Positions 10,371 to 19,307 of a DNA stretch of 64,000 nt are shown piece after piece. Source of the DNA: Microvirgula aerodenitrificans DSM 15089 (GTDB lineage: Bacteria > Pseudomonadota > Gammaproteobacteria > Burkholderiales > Aquaspirillaceae); contig NZ_JHVK01000002.1 of assembly GCF_000620105.1 (NCBI RefSeq), forward strand, positions 1 to 64,000, read 5' to 3'. The translations under genes were made by a program, and so were the position numbers. Each line of letters opens with the position of its first letter. Positions within the stretch are counted from its first letter, which is position 1. The notes beneath the pieces were generated by a model. The model was given only the letters and a program-made list of their open reading frames with translations. It did no database searches and had not been told where the DNA came from.

Positions 10371-11756
10371 TCAGTGCGCCGGCGCCACCGCCCCCATCCA
10401 CGGTGTGCCCAGCACCCGCGAGCGGAACCAGCCGATCGCCATCACCACCATGGTCAGCAGCGCGGTGCCGAATACCTCGATCCGGTGCTCCGGACGAATC
10501 AGCATCATCACCAGCACACCGCAGATGAACAGGATCACGCCCCAGGTCAGCCACGGATAGCACCACATGCGCAGCGTCAGCGGCTTGCCGCGCGCCAGCA
10601 GTTGCTTGCGCATCCGCAGTTGCGACACGGCAATGACCAGGTAGACCAGCAGCGCAATCGCGCCCGAGGTCGCCAGCAGGAAGGCGAACACTTCTTCCGG
10701 TACCAGGTAGTTGGCGATCACGGCGCCAAAGCCGACCACCATCGAGCCGATCACGGCCATCTGCGGCGTGCCGTTGGCGGCGGTGCGCTTGAAAATGGTG
10801 AACGCGTCACGACGCACCGACAGCGAGTACAGCATGCGCGATGCGGTATACAGCGCCGAGTTCAGGCAACTGGCGACCGACACCAGCACGATGACGTCGA
10901 CGATGGCCTTGGCGTTCGGGATGCCGACCAGTTCCAGCGTGCGCTGGTAGGAGCCGACCAGCGGCAGTTGCGGATCGTTCCAGGCCACCAGCGCGATGAC
11001 GATGAAGATCGAACCGAAGTAGAACAGGCTGATCCGCCAGATGACCGAGCGGGTAGCGCGGACGATCTGCTTTTCCGGGTCTTTCGACTCGGCGGCGGCA
11101 ATGGTGACGATTTCGGTACCGAGGAAGGTGAACATGCTGGTCAGCATGGCGCCGATCACCGCGCCGAAGCCGTTGGGCATGAAACCGCCGCTGTCGAACA
11201 GCCGCGACACGCCGCTGACGCCGCTGCCGGGAATGAAGCCGAAGATGGCGGCCGCGCCGAGCGCCAGGAAGGCGACGATGGCAATCACCTTGATCAGGGC
11301 AAACCAGAACTCGAACTCGCCGTAATTCTTGACGCTGAACAGATTGGTCAGGGTCAGCAGGAAGGTGATGGCCAGGGCGAACGACCACATCGGCACACCT
11401 TCGAACCACGCATGCAGGATGGTGGCGGCGGCATTGGCCTCGAGCGGAATGACCAGCACCCAGAACCACCAGTACAGCCAGCCGATGATATAGCCGGCCC
11501 AGTGGCCGATGGCGCGGTCGGCATAGGTGGAGAACGAGCCGGTATCGGGATCGGCCACCGCCATTTCCCCGAGCATGCGCATGACCAGCACGACCAGCAG
11601 CCCGGCGAAGGCATAGGCGAGGATGACGGCGGGACCGGCTTCGGCGATGGCGTGACCGGAGCCGACGAACAGACCGGCGCCAATCACGCCGGCAATGGAC
11701 AACATGGTGACGTGACGCGGCTTGAGCCCGTGGCTCAGCCCGGCGGAAGTGGACAT
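10371..11756 (-). CDS. Amino-acid permease of the APC superfamily, GabP-like
   Basis: The 461-residue, twelve-helix permease has the APC signature at helix 1 (SIAGVIGAGLFVGSG) and the conserved GEM motif in helix 2/3 (RMLGEMAVADPDTGSF). Among APC permeases it most resembles the GABA / D-alanine-D-serine-glycine (GabP/CycA) group. GABA is favoured only because the divergent neighbour is a GabR-type regulator. It would couple uptake to the proton gradient. The start ATG at 11756 fits the family N-terminus. Substrate confidence is moderate. Confidence 0.88.
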   Translation of the reverse strand: MSTSAGLSHGLKPRHVTMLSIAGVIGAGLFVGSGHAIAEAGPAVILAYAFAGLLVVLVMRMLGEMAVADPDTGSFSTYADRAIGHWAGYIIGWLYWWFWVLVIPLEANAAATILHAWFEGVPMWSFALAITFLLTLTNLFSVKNYGEFEFWFALIKVIAIVAFLALGAAAIFGFIPGSGVSGVSRLFDSGGFMPNGFGAVIGAMLTSMFTFLGTEIVTIAAAESKDPEKQIVRATRSVIWRISLFYFGSIFIVIALVAWNDPQLPLVGSYQRTLELVGIPNAKAIVDVIVLVSVASCLNSALYTASRMLYSLSVRRDAFTIFKRTAANGTPQMAVIGSMVVGFGAVIANYLVPEEVFAFLLATSGAIALLVYLVIAVSQLRMRKQLLARGKPLTLRMWCYPWLTWGVILFICGVLVMMLIRPEHRIEVFGTALLTMVVMAIGWFRSRVLGTPWMGAVAPAH

Positions 11757-11867
11757 GGCGGATTTTCCTCTTTCTCTGCGCCGCCACCCTGCGGCGGGGC
11801 GCGCTTTGTATGGTCCGCGGCGACTCGTCGACGCGCGGCTTTACTTTTTTCTTGCTTTTTTATGCAA

Positions 11868-11917
11868 ATGAACTAATTGCACTTAAGCTCAGTTTAAGCA
11901 GCAATTGGCTGTAGAAT
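11868..11917. promoter_or_regulatory. Divergent control region with inverted repeat and -10 for the GabR-like gene
   Basis: AATTGCACTTAA (about 11876-11887) faces TTTAAGCAGCAATT (about 11893-11906), an imperfect palindrome with one extra base. It is followed by a -10-like TAGAAT (11912-11917) reading toward the MocR gene. The location between a permease and its divergent regulator suggests the regulator's operator. Because the -10 overlaps an ATG at 11916, the later ATG at 11973 is the better start for the regulator. Confidence 0.55.
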
Positions 11918-11972
11918 GAGAGCCAATCCTGTTTTTTTGCTGGAGCCAATCCGGCAGCAAGTCCTTGTCACC

Positions 11973-13481
11973 ATGACCAAACGCCCCAAGCCCGCCAGCA
12001 CGCGCAGCCCGTCGATGCTGGTCGACCTGATCCAGCTTCGCTTCCTGCCGGGCAGCACCGAGTCGGACAATCAGCAACTTTATCGCCTGCTGCGCGACGC
12101 CATTCTCGGTGAGGAATTGCCGCACGGCCTGCGCCTGCCGTCATCGCGACAGCTGGCGGCCGAACTGGGCATTGCCCGCAATACCGTGATCCATGTTTAC
12201 GAGCGACTGGCCGCCGAAGGCTATGTCAGCGCGGGCGTCGGCCGCGGCACCTTCGTGTCGGATACCCGGCCCGACCGCATTCCGCACCCGGCCGCGACGC
12301 GGGAAACCGCACCGGTCCCCGCCTCCCGTCATGCGTCCGGCGTGTCGCAGCGCGGCGCGGCACTGATGGCCCGGGCCGGCGCCGGCGAGCGCCAGTGGGG
12401 CGCCTTCATGCCGGGGGTACCGGAAGTGCGGGCGTTCCCGGCCCGGACCTGGATGCGGCTGCAGAACCGGCACTGGCGCCGGCCGCCACCGGACCTGCTC
12501 AGTTATGGCGTCGGCCTGGGTTATCCACCGCTGCGCGCCGCACTGGCCGACTATCTGCGCTCATCACGCGGCGTTCTCTGCGATCCGGAGCAGATCGTCA
12601 TTACCAGCGGTACCCATACCGCCTTGCAGCTGATCGGCCTGATGCTGTGTGATCCCGGCGCCCGCGCCTGGGTCGAGGACCCCGGTTACTGGGGCGTGCA
12701 CAGCGTCTGGCGCGCCAACGGTATCGAGACCGTGCCGGTGCCGGTCGACGACGAGGGGCTGGATGTCGACCGCGGCGAGGGCCGGCCGCGTCTGGTCTTC
12801 GTGTCCCCGTCCCACCAGTACCCGCTCGGCTCGGTCATGAGTCTGGCGCGCCGGCGCCAGTTGCTGGCCTACGCCAGCCATCATGGCGCCTGGATCGTCG
12901 AGGACGACTACGACAGCGAGTTCCGCTATGGCCGCCCGCCGCTGCCCTCGCTGCAGGGCCTCGATACCGACGGGCGGGTGCTGTACCTTGGCACCTTCTC
13001 GAAGGTGATGTTCCCGGGACTTCGGCTGTCATACATGGTGGTGCCGGCCCCGCTGGTCGATGCTTTCCGCGTTGGCCTGTCCGAGGTCTATCGCGGCGGT
13101 CAGTCGCTGACCCAGGCGGTACTGGCCGACTTTATCGTCGACGGCCATTTCGTGTCGCATATCCGCCGCATGCGCAATCTGTATGCGGCACGGCGCGAGG
13201 CGCTGCTGTCGGCCATCGCAACCGGCTTTGGCGATTCGCTGCCGATCCATGACGGATCGGCCGGCCTGCATCTGGTGCTCGGCCTGCCCGGCCGGGACGA
13301 TCGGGCCATCGCCCGGGATGCGCTCGGACACGGCATCATCACCCGGGCACTGAGCCGCTATTACCGCGCGCCGGCCAGCAGCGCCTCCGGCCTGCTGCTC
13401 GGCTATTCCCATGTCGACGAGGACGAGATCAGTCGCCATTTCGCCACGCTGGCAGGCTGCATTGCCGATGCGCCGGGCTGA
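11973..13481 (+). CDS. MocR/GabR-family transcription regulator (GntR HTH fused to aminotransferase fold)
   Basis: The product of about 502 residues has an N-terminal winged helix of GntR type (about residues 25-95, including LRLPSSRQLAAELGIARNTV) and a C-terminal aminotransferase-fold domain. The latter keeps the PLP lysine region (GTFSKVMFPGLR) and the DYDSEFRY motif. GabR-type proteins bind PLP and sense an amino compound such as GABA. The divergent permease 216 bp away is the likely target. The ATG at 11973 is preferred to 11916 because a promoter -10 overlaps the latter. The effector is an inference. Confidence 0.9.
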   Translation: MTKRPKPASTRSPSMLVDLIQLRFLPGSTESDNQQLYRLLRDAILGEELPHGLRLPSSRQLAAELGIARNTVIHVYERLAAEGYVSAGVGRGTFVSDTRPDRIPHPAATRETAPVPASRHASGVSQRGAALMARAGAGERQWGAFMPGVPEVRAFPARTWMRLQNRHWRRPPPDLLSYGVGLGYPPLRAALADYLRSSRGVLCDPEQIVITSGTHTALQLIGLMLCDPGARAWVEDPGYWGVHSVWRANGIETVPVPVDDEGLDVDRGEGRPRLVFVSPSHQYPLGSVMSLARRRQLLAYASHHGAWIVEDDYDSEFRYGRPPLPSLQGLDTDGRVLYLGTFSKVMFPGLRLSYMVVPAPLVDAFRVGLSEVYRGGQSLTQAVLADFIVDGHFVSHIRRMRNLYAARREALLSAIATGFGDSLPIHDGSAGLHLVLGLPGRDDRAIARDALGHGIITRALSRYYRAPASSASGLLLGYSHVDEDEISRHFATLAGCIADAPG

Positions 13482-13520
13482 ATCGCTCAGACTTCACTAA
13501 GATGGAATGGGCATAGTCGG

Positions 13521-13571
13521 TTGACACCTGTTCCGTCATTTCTCTTGCATTTAGTCCTAACACGAACTAAA
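13521..13571 (+). promoter_or_regulatory. marR promoter with overlapping MarR-type palindrome
   Basis: TTGACA (13521-13526) is a consensus -35. The palindrome TTTAGT-N10-ACTAAA (13550-13555 and 13566-13571) falls where the -10 and start of transcription would be. MarR-family regulators typically bind such short palindromes and repress their own operon. The arms are perfect; the exact -10 hexamer is not clear. Confidence 0.65.
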
Positions 13572-13611
13572 TTCCCGCCATGCACTCCCGAGTGCCACTG
13601 GAAGTCCACGC

Positions 13612-14067
13612 ATGACCGCCACACCTGCACACCGTTTCCTCCCCGTGATTCGCGAGCTCGCCCGCACCTACCAGGTGTTCGAGCAGCTGTCCGGCAACCA
13701 TATCCGCGAACTGGGACTGACGCCGCCGCAATTCGACGTCATTGCCACGCTCGGCAACACCAGCGGCATGAGCTGCAAGCTGCTGAGCGAGAAAACCCTG
13801 ATCACCAAGGGCACGCTGACCGGCGTGGTCGACCGGCTGATCGACAAGGGGCTGGTCAGCCGTCGCATACCGGACGAGGACCGCCGCAGCGTGTTCATTG
13901 CGCTGACAACGGAAGGCGAAGCGCTGTTTGCCCGGGTGTTCCCGGCTCATCTCGACCATATGCAAAAGCTGTTCGACACCTTCAGCGAGACGGAGCTCGA
14001 GCAGATCCAGCACATGCTGGCCCGCCTGCGCACCGGCCTCGATACCGCACGGAAAACCGCATCATGA
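13612..14067 (+). CDS. MarR-family transcriptional regulator
   Basis: The 151-residue protein has the MarR winged-helix layout: N-terminal dimerisation helices, a recognition region around residues 55-85 (KLLSEKTLITKGTLTGVVDRL) and the wing DEDRRSVFIALT. It heads an operon with a cytochrome b561 and two YceI proteins, the stop overlapping the next ATG by ATGA. It probably represses this operon through the palindrome upstream. In related bacteria MarR-b561-YceI clusters respond to organic peroxide or envelope stress; that role is an inference here. Confidence 0.92.
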   Translation: MTATPAHRFLPVIRELARTYQVFEQLSGNHIRELGLTPPQFDVIATLGNTSGMSCKLLSEKTLITKGTLTGVVDRLIDKGLVSRRIPDEDRRSVFIALTTEGEALFARVFPAHLDHMQKLFDTFSETELEQIQHMLARLRTGLDTARKTAS

Positions 14068-14612
14068 ATACGTCCCCCCGCTACCACGGCCTGTCCATTG
14101 CCCTGCACTGGCTGATGGCGCTGCTGATACTCGCCGCGATCGGCGTCGGCCTGTCGATGGGCGAAATGTCGCTGTCGCCGCTGAAGATCAAGCTGATCAA
14201 CTGGCACAAATGGGTCGGCATCACCGTGCTCGGCCTGGCTGCCGTGCGCCTGCTGTGGCGGATGTACGCCCGGCCGCCGGCACTGCCGGCCACGCTGCCG
14301 GCCTGGCAGACCGGCGCCGCGCATGCGATGCACCTGCTGCTGTATGTACTGATGTTTGCCATCCCGCTGTCGGGCTGGGCGATGAGTGCCGCCAAGGGCT
14401 TCCCGGTGGTCTATCTCGGCCTGTTCCTGCTGCCGGACCTGGTGGCACCGGACGAAGCGCTGGGCGACACCCTGGCCGATGTCCATTCCGCACTCAGCTA
14501 TGGCCTGATCGCGCTGCTGGTCGCCCATGTCGCCGCCGCCCTGAAGCATCACCTGATCGATCAGGACGACATCCTGTCGCGCATGCTGCCGGCCTGTCGT
14601 CGTCCCCGCTGA
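14064..14612 (+). CDS. Cytochrome b561 family membrane protein
   Basis: The 182-residue membrane protein has four helices and histidines positioned for heme b (LHWLM near residue 15, NWHKWVG near 48, AMHLLLY near 92, and LVAHVAAALKHH near 155), as in bacterial CybB-type cytochromes that oxidise quinol. The ATG at 14064 overlaps the marR stop, indicating translational coupling. Partnership with YceI periplasmic proteins is common, and YceI proteins bind isoprenoid quinones. An electron-transfer role at the inner membrane linked to periplasmic YceI is therefore plausible. Confidence 0.92.
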   Translation: MNTSPRYHGLSIALHWLMALLILAAIGVGLSMGEMSLSPLKIKLINWHKWVGITVLGLAAVRLLWRMYARPPALPATLPAWQTGAAHAMHLLLYVLMFAIPLSGWAMSAAKGFPVVYLGLFLLPDLVAPDEALGDTLADVHSALSYGLIALLVAHVAAALKHHLIDQDDILSRMLPACRRPR

Positions 14613-14630
14613 CCCTCTCTGGAGAACCCC

Positions 14631-15179
14631 ATGCGCCGTACCCTGTTACCGCTTGTCGTCGCCGCCGCGCTGGTCGCCCCGCTGACCCAGGCGCAAGCCC
14701 CGGTCAGCAACAAGAGCCGCATCGGCTTTGTGTTCAAGCAGTTCAATGTGCCGGTCGAAGGCCAGTTCAGCGCCTTCAAGGGCGATATCACTTTCGACCC
14801 GGCCAGACCAGAGGCCGGCCATGTCGACCTGACGCTCGACATCAACAGCCTGCATCTGCCAAGCAAGGAAGCGACCGGCGAAGCCCGCAAGAAGGAATGG
14901 TTCAACGCCGCCGGCTTCCCGACCGCTCGCTTCGTCTCCACCCAGATCAAGTCGCTGGGTGGTGGCCGCTACCAGGCTGACGGCAAGCTGACCATCAAGG
15001 GCATCACCCGCGACGCGTCGGCGCCGCTGACGCTGCGCGAGGAAGGCCCGCTGCGCATTGCCGACGGCGCGCTGACCATCCGCCGGCTCGATTTCAATAT
15101 CGGCGAAGGATCCTGGCGCGACACCGACACGGTGGCCAATGACGTCCAGATCAAGTTCCGCGTCGCCCTGCCCAAGTAA
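14631..15179 (+). CDS. YceI-family periplasmic protein (first copy)
   Basis: The 182-residue protein has a cleavable signal peptide (MRRTLLPL, then an Ala/Leu-rich core ending TQAQA) and a YceI/lipocalin-like beta barrel: SRIGFVFKQFNVPVEGQFSAF at the start and NAAGFPTARFVSTQI in the middle. YceI barrels bind long isoprenoid lipids such as ubiquinone-8. The gene lies 18 bp after the cytochrome b561 stop and 27 bp before a second, diverged yceI, so both are probably cotranscribed. This copy lacks the canonical HTY motif seen in the second copy. Confidence 0.92.
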   Translation: MRRTLLPLVVAAALVAPLTQAQAPVSNKSRIGFVFKQFNVPVEGQFSAFKGDITFDPARPEAGHVDLTLDINSLHLPSKEATGEARKKEWFNAAGFPTARFVSTQIKSLGGGRYQADGKLTIKGITRDASAPLTLREEGPLRIADGALTIRRLDFNIGEGSWRDTDTVANDVQIKFRVALPK

Positions 15180-15206
15180 AACCCGTTCATCCCAGGAGAA
15201 AACCAC

Positions 15207-15776
15207 ATGAAAAAACTGCTGATCGCTTCCGCCCTGAGCGCACTGGCCGCCTCGGCCTTCGCCGCCCCGGTCACCTACGCCATCGACCCGACCCACACCT
15301 ATGCCACGTATGAAGTCAGCCACATGGGCTTCTCGACCCAGCGCGGCACCTTCGCCAAGACTGACGGCAAGGTCGTGCTCGATGCCAAGACCAGGAAGGG
15401 TGAAGTGGACATCACCATCGACAGCAGCTCGCTGCAGACGCTGAACGCCAAGCGCGACGAACACCTGAAGGGCCCGGATTTCTTCAATGCCGAGAAATTC
15501 CCGTCCATTACCTTCAAGTCGACCAGCCTGCAGTTCAGCGGTGACAAGCTGACGGCGGTCAAGGGCAACCTGACCCTGCTCGGCGTGACCAAGCCAGTGA
15601 CGCTGAAAGTGACCCGCTTCCATCATGGCAAGCACCCGATGATCGGCAAGGACACCTATGGCGCCGATGCCGAAACGGTCATCAAGCGCAGCGAATTCGG
15701 CATGAATACCTATGTGCCGGCCATCAGCGACGACGTCAAGCTGGTGGTTTCCATCGAAGCCATCGACGCCCAGTAA
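15207..15776 (+). CDS. YceI-family periplasmic protein (second copy)
   Basis: The 189-residue protein has a signal peptide (MKKLLIASALSALAASAFA) and the full YceI signature: YAIDPTHTYATYEVSHMGFS at the mature N-terminus and FFNAEKFPSITFKST in the centre. It is closer to the classical YceI of E. coli than the copy upstream. It ends the marR operon, with a GC-rich hairpin following. The likely role is periplasmic isoprenoid binding coupled to the cytochrome b561. The two copies differ widely in sequence, so they are not a recent duplication. Confidence 0.94.
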   Translation: MKKLLIASALSALAASAFAAPVTYAIDPTHTYATYEVSHMGFSTQRGTFAKTDGKVVLDAKTRKGEVDITIDSSSLQTLNAKRDEHLKGPDFFNAEKFPSITFKSTSLQFSGDKLTAVKGNLTLLGVTKPVTLKVTRFHHGKHPMIGKDTYGADAETVIKRSEFGMNTYVPAISDDVKLVVSIEAIDAQ

Positions 15777-15784
15777 GCGCTGAT

Positions 15785-15822
15785 CCGCAGGCCCGGCGCG
15801 CCACCGCGCGCCGGGCCTGCGG
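15785..15822 (+). terminator. GC-rich hairpin at the end of the marR-yceI operon
   Basis: CCGCAGGCCCGGCGCG (15785-15800) pairs perfectly with 15807-15822 across a 6-base loop. There is no T-run, so it is a strong 3' hairpin that may protect mRNA or act with Rho rather than a classic intrinsic terminator. Confidence 0.6.
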
Positions 15823-15865
15823 TCGCGGCAGTCACGACAGCAGTGCGTTTTGCTACCATCGCAGC

Positions 15866-17893
15866 ATGACTGCCCCGATTTCCGCTCCCCCCACCACGCT
15901 GAAGAAGCTGGCCAAGCTTGGCATCCACAGCCGCTTCGACCTCGTGCTGCACCTGCCGCTGCGCTATGAGGACGAAACTCACCTGACGCAGATCCGCGAT
16001 GCCCGCGCCGGCACGCCGGTCGTGGTCGAGGGCACCATCACCGATGCACAGGTACAGTGGAAACCGCGCAAGCAACTGATCGCCACGCTGGAAGACGACA
16101 CCGGCCAGCTGCAGTTGCGCTTCCTGCATTTCTATCCGAACCACATCAAGCAACTGAGCAAGGGCGCACGCATCCGCGCGCTTGGCGAAATCCGCCACGG
16201 CTTTCACGGCGACGAGCTCGTGCACCCGAAGGTGCGCGAAGTGGTCGACGGCACGCCGCTGGCCGACCACCTGACCCCGGTCTATCCGGCACTGCAGGGC
16301 ATTACCCAGCCGATGCTGCGCCGGCTGGTCAGTCAGTCGCTCGATGACCTGATTCTGGCCGACACGCTGCCGGACGCGCTGCGCGACAGCCTGCACCTGC
16401 TGCCGTTTCGCGACGCGATCATGACCCTGCACCGCCCGCCGCCCTCGCTGTCGGTCGCCCAGCTGTCCGACGGCGCACTGCCGGCATGGCAGCGACTCAA
16501 GTTCGACGAGCTGCTGGCCCAGCAACTGTCGATGCGGCTCGCCTACCGCGCCCGCCGCGCGCACAACGCGCCGGTACTGACCGGCACCGGCACGCTGACC
16601 CGCGCCTTTCTGGCGCAGCTGCCGTTCTCGCTGACCCGGGCCCAGGCACGGGTCATGGCCGAGATCAGCCATGATCTGGCCGAATCCCATCCGATGCACC
16701 GGCTGCTGCAGGGCGATGTCGGCAGCGGCAAGACCGTGGTCGCCGCGCTGGCGGCACTGACCGCGATCGAGGCCGGTTACCAGGCCACCCTGATGGCACC
16801 GACCGAAATTCTGGCCGAGCAGCATCATCTGAAGCTGGCCGCCTGGCTGGAACCGCTGGGCGTACACGTCACCTGGCTGACCGGCAGTCTGAAAAAGTCG
16901 CACAAGCAGGCCGCCATCGCCGATATCGCCGCCGGCGTCACCCGGCTGGCGGTCGGCACCCATGCGCTGTTCCAGGACGATGTCGCCTTCGAGCGCCTCG
17001 GTCTGGCCATCATCGACGAGCAGCATCGTTTCGGTGTCGGCCAGCGGCTGGCGCTGACCGACAAGGGCGCCGCACCGCACCAGCTGACCATGTCGGCGAC
17101 GCCGATCCCGCGCACGCTGGCCATGAGCTATTACGCCGACCTCGACGTGTCGGTCATCGACGAACTGCCGCCCGGCCGTACGCCGATCACCACCAAGCTG
17201 ATTTCGACCGCGCGCCGGGGCGAGGTGGTCGGCGCCATCCGCGCCGAGATCGCCCAGGGCCGACAGGCGTACTGGGTCTGCCCGCTGATCGAGGAATCGG
17301 AGACGCTGGAACTGCAGAATGCAGTCGCGACCTTCGAGGCCCTGCAGCAGACCCTGCCCGAGCTGCGGGTCGGCCTGGTGCACGGACGGATGAAGGCGGA
17401 CGACAAGGCCGCGATGATGGCGGCCTTCCAGGCCAACGAGGTCCAGTTGCTGGTGGCGACCACGGTGATCGAGGTGGGTGTCGACGTCCCCAATGCCACG
17501 CTGATGGTCATCGAACACGCCGAGCGCATGGGACTGGCCCAGTTGCACCAGTTGCGCGGCCGCGTCGGCCGCGGCGCGCATGCCAGCCGCTGCGTGCTGC
17601 TGTTCGAGGAGCCGTTGTCCGAACTGGCCAAGGCGCGGCTGAAAGTGATCTACCAGCACACCGACGGTTTCGAGATTTCCCGCCAGGACCTGCTGATCCG
17701 CGGCCCCGGCGAGTTTCTCGGCGCCCGCCAGTCCGGTGCGCCGCTGCTGCGCTTTGCCGATCCGGAGCAGGACGATGCGCTGCTGGAAGCGGCCAAGGAC
17801 TGGGCGCCCCGCTTGCTGTCGGACTACCCCGAATACGCCGAGCGCCACCTGGCACGCTGGCTGTCAGGGCGCGAGCAGTTCCTCAAGGCCTAG
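15866..17893 (+). CDS. recG: ATP-dependent DNA helicase RecG
   Basis: The 675-residue RecG remodels stalled replication forks and Holliday junctions. The N-terminal wedge / OB-fold domain takes the first 240 residues. Helicase motifs follow: GDVGSGKTVVAALAAL (motif I, near 285), DEQHRFG (motif II, near 385), TMSATPIPRT (motif III), and ATTVIEVGVDVPNA with QLRGRVGRG (motifs V and VI). It is complete and slightly short at the N-terminus compared with the 693-residue E. coli protein. Its TAG stop shares CTAG with the stop of the converging mntH. Confidence 0.97.
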   Translation: MTAPISAPPTTLKKLAKLGIHSRFDLVLHLPLRYEDETHLTQIRDARAGTPVVVEGTITDAQVQWKPRKQLIATLEDDTGQLQLRFLHFYPNHIKQLSKGARIRALGEIRHGFHGDELVHPKVREVVDGTPLADHLTPVYPALQGITQPMLRRLVSQSLDDLILADTLPDALRDSLHLLPFRDAIMTLHRPPPSLSVAQLSDGALPAWQRLKFDELLAQQLSMRLAYRARRAHNAPVLTGTGTLTRAFLAQLPFSLTRAQARVMAEISHDLAESHPMHRLLQGDVGSGKTVVAALAALTAIEAGYQATLMAPTEILAEQHHLKLAAWLEPLGVHVTWLTGSLKKSHKQAAIADIAAGVTRLAVGTHALFQDDVAFERLGLAIIDEQHRFGVGQRLALTDKGAAPHQLTMSATPIPRTLAMSYYADLDVSVIDELPPGRTPITTKLISTARRGEVVGAIRAEIAQGRQAYWVCPLIEESETLELQNAVATFEALQQTLPELRVGLVHGRMKADDKAAMMAAFQANEVQLLVATTVIEVGVDVPNATLMVIEHAERMGLAQLHQLRGRVGRGAHASRCVLLFEEPLSELAKARLKVIYQHTDGFEISRQDLLIRGPGEFLGARQSGAPLLRFADPEQDDALLEAAKDWAPRLLSDYPEYAERHLARWLSGREQFLKA

Positions 17894-19200
17894 GCGCCGC
17901 TGAATACCTGCCACAGCAGCACCATGTTCAGCGTAACGATCACGCCGGCAATCAGCCACGCCAGCCACTGCAATGGCCCGCTCAGCCGCCACTGCCCCAT
18001 CAGTCCGGCACTGGAGGCAAAGCGGACCAGCGGGATCACGGCAAACGGCAGTTGCAGGCTGAGGATGACCTGACTCAGTACCAGCAGCGACGTCGTCTCG
18101 CTGTCGCCGCCGAGAATGGCCACCGCCATTGCCGGGATGATGGCCAGGCTGCGGGTCAGCAGTGCCCGCTGCCAAGGCTTGATGCGCAGGTTCAGGAAAC
18201 CTTCCATCACCGCCTGCCCGGCCAGCGTCGCGGTAATGGTCGAACTCAGGCCGCAGGCGAGCAGCGCGCCGGCAAACAGCAGGCCGGCCCAGTGGTTGCC
18301 GAGCAGGGGCGACAGCAGCCGGTGAGCGTCGCCCAGCGACTCGACGTCGGCATAGCCGTGATGGTGGAAGACGGCGGCGGCAAGAATCAGCAGCGACGCA
18401 TTCAGGCAGAACGCGAAAGCCAGCGACAGCGAGGTATCCCAGTGCGTGGCCCGCAGCGCCTGCTTCATGTGCTCGACCGTGCGCGAGGCCATGGCCTGGC
18501 CGCGCGTGCGCAGCAGGTTCGAGTGCAGATACAGATTGTGCGGCATCACCGTCGCGCCGAGGATGCCGCAGGCAATCCACAGCAGGCCGGCATTGGCGAT
18601 GATTTCACTGCGCGGCACCAGCCCCTGCGACGCCGCATGCCAGTCCGGATTGGCCATCGCCAGCTGGGCGATGAAGCAGCCGCCGGCGAACAGGATCATC
18701 GCGGCGACGACGCTTTCCAGGCTGCGCTGGCCGATCAGCTGGATGGCGAGCATCGCGAACGCCAGTGCACTGGCCAGCAGCACCCCGACCGGCAGCGACA
18801 CGCCGAACAGCAATTGCAGTGCGACCGCGCTGCCGATGATCTCGGCCAGATCGGTCGCAACGATCGCCACCTCGCACAGCAGCCACAGCGCCAGCGATGT
18901 GCGCCGACCGTAGCGGGCACGGCACAGCTGGGCCAGATCCTGGCCGCTGACCAGCCCGACCCGGGCGGCAATCCACTGCAGGAACAGCGCCATCACGCTC
19001 GACAGCAGCACCACGCTGAGCAGCGTATAGCCGTAGCGCGCCCCGCCAGCGATGGCGGTCGCCCAGTTGCCCGGATCGGTATAACCCACCGCAACCAGGC
19101 AGCCGGCGCCGACAAAGCCGAACCAGCGTCGTGGACGACGGCCCGGTTTCGGGGGATCCGCCATTTTGGCGGCGGTCATTTCGGCGGACAGGCTGGACAT
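17890..19200 (-). CDS. mntH: Nramp-family divalent metal (manganese/iron) transporter MntH
   Basis: The 436-residue membrane protein has 11 helices and the two Nramp metal-site motifs: DPGN in helix 1 (GYTDPGNWATAI) and MPHNLYLHS in helix 6. It would import Mn2+ or Fe2+ with protons. A Fur-like box precedes it, so iron or manganese repression is likely. The stop overlaps the recG stop tail-to-tail. The start ATG at 19200 gives a cytoplasmic tail of about 28 residues (GRRPRRWFGFVG) before helix 1, usual for the family. Confidence 0.94.
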   Translation of the reverse strand: MSSLSAEMTAAKMADPPKPGRRPRRWFGFVGAGCLVAVGYTDPGNWATAIAGGARYGYTLLSVVLLSSVMALFLQWIAARVGLVSGQDLAQLCRARYGRRTSLALWLLCEVAIVATDLAEIIGSAVALQLLFGVSLPVGVLLASALAFAMLAIQLIGQRSLESVVAAMILFAGGCFIAQLAMANPDWHAASQGLVPRSEIIANAGLLWIACGILGATVMPHNLYLHSNLLRTRGQAMASRTVEHMKQALRATHWDTSLSLAFAFCLNASLLILAAAVFHHHGYADVESLGDAHRLLSPLLGNHWAGLLFAGALLACGLSSTITATLAGQAVMEGFLNLRIKPWQRALLTRSLAIIPAMAVAILGGDSETTSLLVLSQVILSLQLPFAVIPLVRFASSAGLMGQWRLSGPLQWLAWLIAGVIVTLNMVLLWQVFSGA

Positions 19201-19230
19201 GATGGCTCCTGCAACAGTAAGGCGATCAGT

Positions 19231-19249
19231 TCATAATAATCATTCTCAT
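19231..19249 (-). promoter_or_regulatory. Fur-like box upstream of mntH
   Basis: The minus strand reads GAGAATGATTATTATGA, three adjacent hexamers close to the Fur unit (consensus GATAATGATAATCATTATC). It lies about 30-50 bp upstream of the mntH start. MntR or Mur sites are partly similar, so the regulator identity is inferred. Confidence 0.7.
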
Positions 19250-19307
19250 TTGATGTTTACAATGGAATTTTGTCATCCCGACGATTGGGCGACGCAATCG
19301 CTAACGG

